Notes under the pieces: generated by a model | Told to the model about the DNA's origin: nothing | The model's input: the letters and a program-made list of their open reading frames with translations, nothing else | Databases searched by the model: none | Origin: Seriola aureovittata | Taxonomy: Eukaryota > Chordata > Actinopteri > Carangiformes > Carangidae | Length of the DNA stretch: 64,000 nt | Reading direction: 5' to 3' | Assembly: GCF_021018895.1 (NCBI RefSeq) | Contig: NC_079369.1 | Span: forward strand, 7,042,694 to 7,106,693 | Shown here: piece after piece, positions 61,405 to 64,000 of the stretch | Numbering within the stretch: position 1 is the first letter of the stretch | Layout: each line of letters opens with the position of its first letter | Program-made: the position numbers and the translations under genes

Positions 61405-63253
61405 TGAGTGAGAATACTGACAGTTTGTGTGATTGTTCAGAGAAAAGTTCATCAGGCTGCAGCATGAGAACAAGATGCTGAGAGTGCAGCAGGAGGAATG
61501 TGAGCGGGAGAAGATTGCGGCTCTGCAGGCTCAGCTGGAGGAAGCACATAAGACGCGCAGTGAGCTGGACACTGAGAACAGGTTAACAGAGTTTCTGTCT
61601 CTTTGTAAGACGACCACCAGATGGATGCGATAGAGGTTGATTTCTCTGATAGAAGCTTTACTCCATTTTCAAATGTATCCTTCCCCCACATTGATATTTC
61701 CCTCCTCTGCATTGTGACAAATCTGCAGATTGAGCCGAGAGCGGGTCAATGAGCTGCAGCAGCAGGTGGAGGATCTCCAGAAGGCTCTGCAGAGTCAGGC
61801 GGCCAAACCTGATGATGTGAGTGTGCCAACATTCATTGGCACAAATACAGTGAAAATGCCCCACAGAATTAATCTTATTAGGCTCTCAGAGTTTTTGCTG
61901 GCATGGCTTTTCACAAGAAAATCACACTAGTTTATATTTGCAGTCAAAATTTTGAAATGATTTAGAGATAAAAGTACCTTCATTCTATATTTTTTTCAAA
62001 TGTATTTTGCAGTGAAAAATTGTTGTTGCTTTTAACGAATGTAACCTTTGTATTTGTAGATGCTTTAAAGTGTTTTTTTATTTTTTATTTATTTGAATTT
62101 TTTTTTAATTTTCTTTCAGTCAAACCTGAAGCGGAAACTTGATGCACACATGTAAGTGTAGGTCTTGGGGTCAGTGCTTTGATAAGCTGGGAGATGTAAA
62201 ATGAATTTCCATCTTCTCCAGCAGAGGGAGGTAAAGAAACGGCCTTTGTTTCCTCAGGGTCCAGCTGAACGAGGCTCAGGACGAAATCATGAAGAAGAAG
62301 GAGCTGCTGGAGGACCTTCAGCCTGACAACACTCAGACCTGTAAGTCTCACGTCACCAATCGCATCATTTCACCCCTGCAGTCTTTGGAGTGTATGATGC
62401 AATATTTAAAACTTGTCTGCACCAAAACACAACAGCACAATGTGACTTAGGCGAAATCTCATAATGACTTCCATGCCTCCAAGCTTTGAGGGTGGATGAG
62501 TTGATGGCTGCTCTGAAGAAGAAGGATGATGACATGCGGGCCATGGAAGAGAGGTACAAAATGTACCTGGAGAAAGCTCGTAATGTGAGTGATTAGAGAA
62601 TCATTTTTATTTTTATTATTGTATTTTATTCTAGTTGTATTAATCCAGAATCAGTATTTCACAGGCGTCCTTTCTGTCCTGCTTTTAGGTGATTCGAGCG
62701 CTGGACCCTAAATTGAATCCAGCCACGGCTGAGATCCAGGCTTTGAGGAACCAGCTTGCAGACCGGGACAAGCAGATTCTCACCCTGGAAGTAAATTTGC
62801 ATTTTGACTTGTTTTCAGTCTTTTTAAAAATGTAAAATACAAGAAATACAAAAAATTTACATACAATTTGTTTTCTGATGTTAACTGAATTCATGTTGCC
62901 TCCTAGCGCCAATGTGAGCAGGCAAGGCTGAGGGAGTATGAGGAGAAGCTGATTGTCACAGCGTGGTATAACAAGGTAGGATCCGATTTTCTTTGATTTA
63001 TATCCTGCCTGTCATGACATCATTGATATTTACTGTACATTATATGAGGAGCTGAAAGTTGACCATCAAAATGATGCTGTGTTGTCTTCCTCAGAGTCTG
63101 AACAATCAGAAGCTGGCCATTGAATCACGTCTTGGTGGACGAACCTCCTCCATGCTGTCCCCTGGCCAGTCCTTCTTGGCCCAGCAGCGCCAAGTCTCAA
63201 ACGCCCCACGCCGGGCGCTTTCCATCAGTGTGCCTGCCACTACCTCCAAATAG
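50039..63253 (+). CDS. hook1: Hook homolog 1, dynein-dynactin adaptor (complete, 22 coding exons)
   Basis: Hook proteins link cargo, through the FTS-FHIP complex, to dynein-dynactin on microtubules. Exons: 50039-50083, 51278-51363, 52004-52076, 52948-52998, 53402-53534, 53847-53914, 54129-54191, 55131-55214, 56706-56869, 56956-57096, 60560-60761, 60878-60988, 61087-61174, 61259-61325, 61441-61581, 61729-61816, 62120-62151, 62258-62340, 62484-62584, 62689-62790, 62907-62975, 63095-63253. The sum is 2151 nt, or 716 residues (human HOOK1: 728). The N-terminal Hook domain (about residues 1-160) shows LQTFNTLAPCRTVEELT and PVELGRLLQLILGCAV; the rest is heptad-rich coiled coil. HOOK1 rather than HOOK2/3 is favoured by FDDPSTPSG, ERYKMYLEKARNVIRALDPK, AWYNKSL and the VPATTS end. 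Intron 5 has a GC donor. Intron 10 carries an LTR retrotransposon. The ATG at 50039 is used; the frame upstream of it offers only GTG. Confidence 0.95.
50084..51277 (+). other. hook1 intron 1
   Basis: Non-coding. It contains scattered GCTAAC/GCTAGC motifs near 50535 and 50573, like the tracts after the ipo13 and pfas starts, though sparser. Confidence 0.5.
54480..54665. mobile_element. Possible fragment of the GGGCTGCAACT-type repeat
   Basis: The motif TTGATCGACTAGTCAATTTA near 54625 and the purine-rich stretch before it resemble the inner and end parts of the repeats at 15465 and 40343. The fragment is weak and has no clear end. It lies in hook1 intron 7. Confidence 0.25.
55223..55267. repeat. 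(CA)n microsatellite
   Basis: CA tract starting 9 nt after the exon 8 donor of hook1. Confidence 0.95.
56627..56663. repeat. Poly-T run
   Basis: A run of 37 T upstream of the exon 9 acceptor of hook1. It may act as an extended polypyrimidine tract or mark an old retroposon tail. Confidence 0.85.
57694..57963 (+). repeat. 5' LTR (270 bp)
   Basis: It begins TGTTACATCC and ends CCGTAACA, so the termini form a TGTTAC/GTAACA inverted repeat. It contains a TATATAAG box near 57773 and AATAAA near 57890. It differs from the 3' LTR at five of 270 positions by my count. Confidence 0.92.
57970..57987 (+). other. Retrotransposon primer binding site (tRNA-Pro type)
   Basis: TGGGGGCTCGTCCGGGAT, six nucleotides after the 5' LTR, is the standard 18-nt site complementary to the 3' end of proline tRNA. 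Confidence 0.9.
58395..60221 (+). pseudogene. pol: Broken pol: integrase C-terminus, reverse transcriptase, RNase H
   Basis: 58395-58485 matches the end of the integrase domain and stops. 58486-59073 continues in another frame with the GPY/F module (PGDSVLALLPIPGS, ARYAGPYVVEKK) and then the spacer leading into RT. 59060-59680 carries RT with the catalytic AYLDDIVVYS motif and the TKLDLLKGYWQVPL block. A further break near 59675 removes part of the RT-RNase H junction. 59680-60221 carries RNase H (LEVDASGAGA, EKEALALLWAL, YTDHKPL, NVVADALSR), all key acidic residues visible. The breaks near 58485, 59070 and 59675 mean no full polyprotein can be made. Confidence 0.88.
60246..60254 (+). other. 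Retrotransposon polypurine tract
   Basis: GGGGGGGAG lies directly before the 3' LTR, where plus-strand priming is expected. Confidence 0.75.
60255..60524 (+). repeat. 3' LTR (270 bp)
   Basis: Same length as the 5' LTR, starting TGTGACATCC and ending CCGTAACA. Differences are single bases, including the fourth base and one A-to-G change in the TATA region (TATATAGG instead of TATATAAG). Confidence 0.92.
61363..61402. repeat. (GT)n microsatellite in hook1 intron 14
   Basis: A GT tract that fills a third of the 115-bp intron 14 and lies about 38 nt before exon 15. Confidence 0.95.
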
Positions 63254-64000
63254 ACCTCGTCACGGACCCAAATGTCTCACCTTTATTCGGTGAAGGGAAA
63301 AATGCCCTCCCTCCCACAAGTGAGCACTCAAGTGACCTTACACACATCTGCTCTCAGCACTCGGGGAGGGGTCACAGATAAGCTGGTTGGGACTGATGGG
63401 GACTTACTTATCAAACACAACCCTCTAAGTCACCCACCTGCGGTTATAGCATACTGTCCCACAACACACTGGCTACAAGCTGGCCTTGCGTAGAGCGTTA
63501 ACCCACAACCTGTGTTCACCTCACTAGCTAAAGTAGCGCACACTGTCCCTAGAATAGACTTTAGAGCATACTTCATAGTTCTCTGTGTTATTGCTTTGCC
63601 GACCGCAGTCTCAGCTGAACACTTGCTATAATCAGTTTAGCCTTCGCTCTTAAATACTCAATAATTTTATTCAGAATTGGAGCCTGTAAAATATATGAAT
63701 GTGATTTTTTTTTTTTTTTTTCCAAGGGTTACTTGAATGCTAATGCCAATTTAATGTAACTTCAGATGATTGTTGATGTATGTACAACTCAACCATCATA
63801 CTATGCAGTGAAGAGGGTACTAACGTTGTCATCCAGCAGACTGATAAAAAGACAGATATGCTTTAGATGTCTTTAAGAAAATGATTGCTATATTTGGTGC
63901 TGGCCACCAACTGCTTTTAAGCATGAAACATCAGTTACTTAAAATTTTGTTTTTACTAGAATGGAACAAGCCCATCATGTAAAGCTGTGAAAACCCTACA
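63254..64000 (+). other. hook1: hook1 3' UTR and right edge
   Basis: This stretch follows the hook1 stop codon and has no further coding sequence. I found no AATAAA before the window ends, so the transcript end probably lies beyond 64000 or uses a variant signal. Confidence 0.6.

Noticed and set aside
50039..63253. Identification as hook3, suggested by the neighbouring RNF170 relative
   Set aside because: The C-terminal coiled coil, the AWYNKSL region and the VPATTS end match HOOK1, not HOOK3.
1..64000. tRNA, rRNA or snoRNA genes
   Set aside because: I did not see a convincing cloverleaf with A and B boxes, or C/D box pairs with guides; the proline-tRNA match at 57970 is a primer site, not a gene. 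A tRNAscan or Rfam search would decide.

Overview
This window is vertebrate genomic DNA, almost certainly from a ray-finned fish and probably a percomorph teleost. The evidence is long CA/GT, GA and AT microsatellites, split genes with mostly short introns, fish-type LTR elements, and a gene order (ipo13, pfas, an rnf170-like gene, hook1) that combines human chromosome 1p, 17p and 8p neighbourhoods. I rebuilt the gene models by hand from reading frames, splice sites and recalled human protein family sequences. No alignment or database search was run.

Layout, left to right. (1) Positions 1-1151: the 5' exons of an unrecognised minus-strand gene that starts with a signal peptide and runs off the left edge. 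(2) About 3060-3730: short spliced-looking coding debris I cannot assign, then AT-rich DNA. (3) 5807-28122, plus strand: complete importin-13 (ipo13), 22 coding exons, 961 codons. (4) 32420-42064, plus strand: complete phosphoribosylformylglycinamidine synthase (pfas), 27 coding exons, 1316 codons. (5) 42995-47377, minus strand: an E3 ubiquitin ligase of the RNF170 family, 6 coding exons, 260 codons, meeting pfas tail to tail. (6) 50039-63253, plus strand: complete hook1 (dynein adaptor), 22 coding exons, 716 codons, head to head with the rnf170-like gene.

Mobile DNA: the most notable item is a 2.8-kb LTR retrotransposon inside hook1 intron 10. Its two 270-bp LTRs differ at only five positions. 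It keeps an integrase C-terminal remnant that lies BEFORE reverse transcriptase and RNase H, the order of the Gmr1-like group of Ty3/gypsy relatives. A probable solo LTR (minus strand) sits in an intron of the rnf170-like gene. Older dispersed repeats lie in ipo13 and pfas introns, and two perfect hairpins occur at 17365-17408 and 34799-34846.

The four main genes are unrelated in function: nuclear transport, de novo purine synthesis, ER-associated ubiquitination, and dynein cargo adaptation. They are not an operon or pathway cluster. The meaningful neighbour relations are the divergent rnf170-like/hook1 pair, which mirrors the human RNF170/HOOK3 pair, and the near-overlapping 3' ends of pfas and the rnf170-like gene. 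I found no evidence of a wholly new system. The most checkable novelties are the retrotransposon, the diverged RNF170 paralog, two GC-AG introns and the TTAGC-rich promoter tracts.
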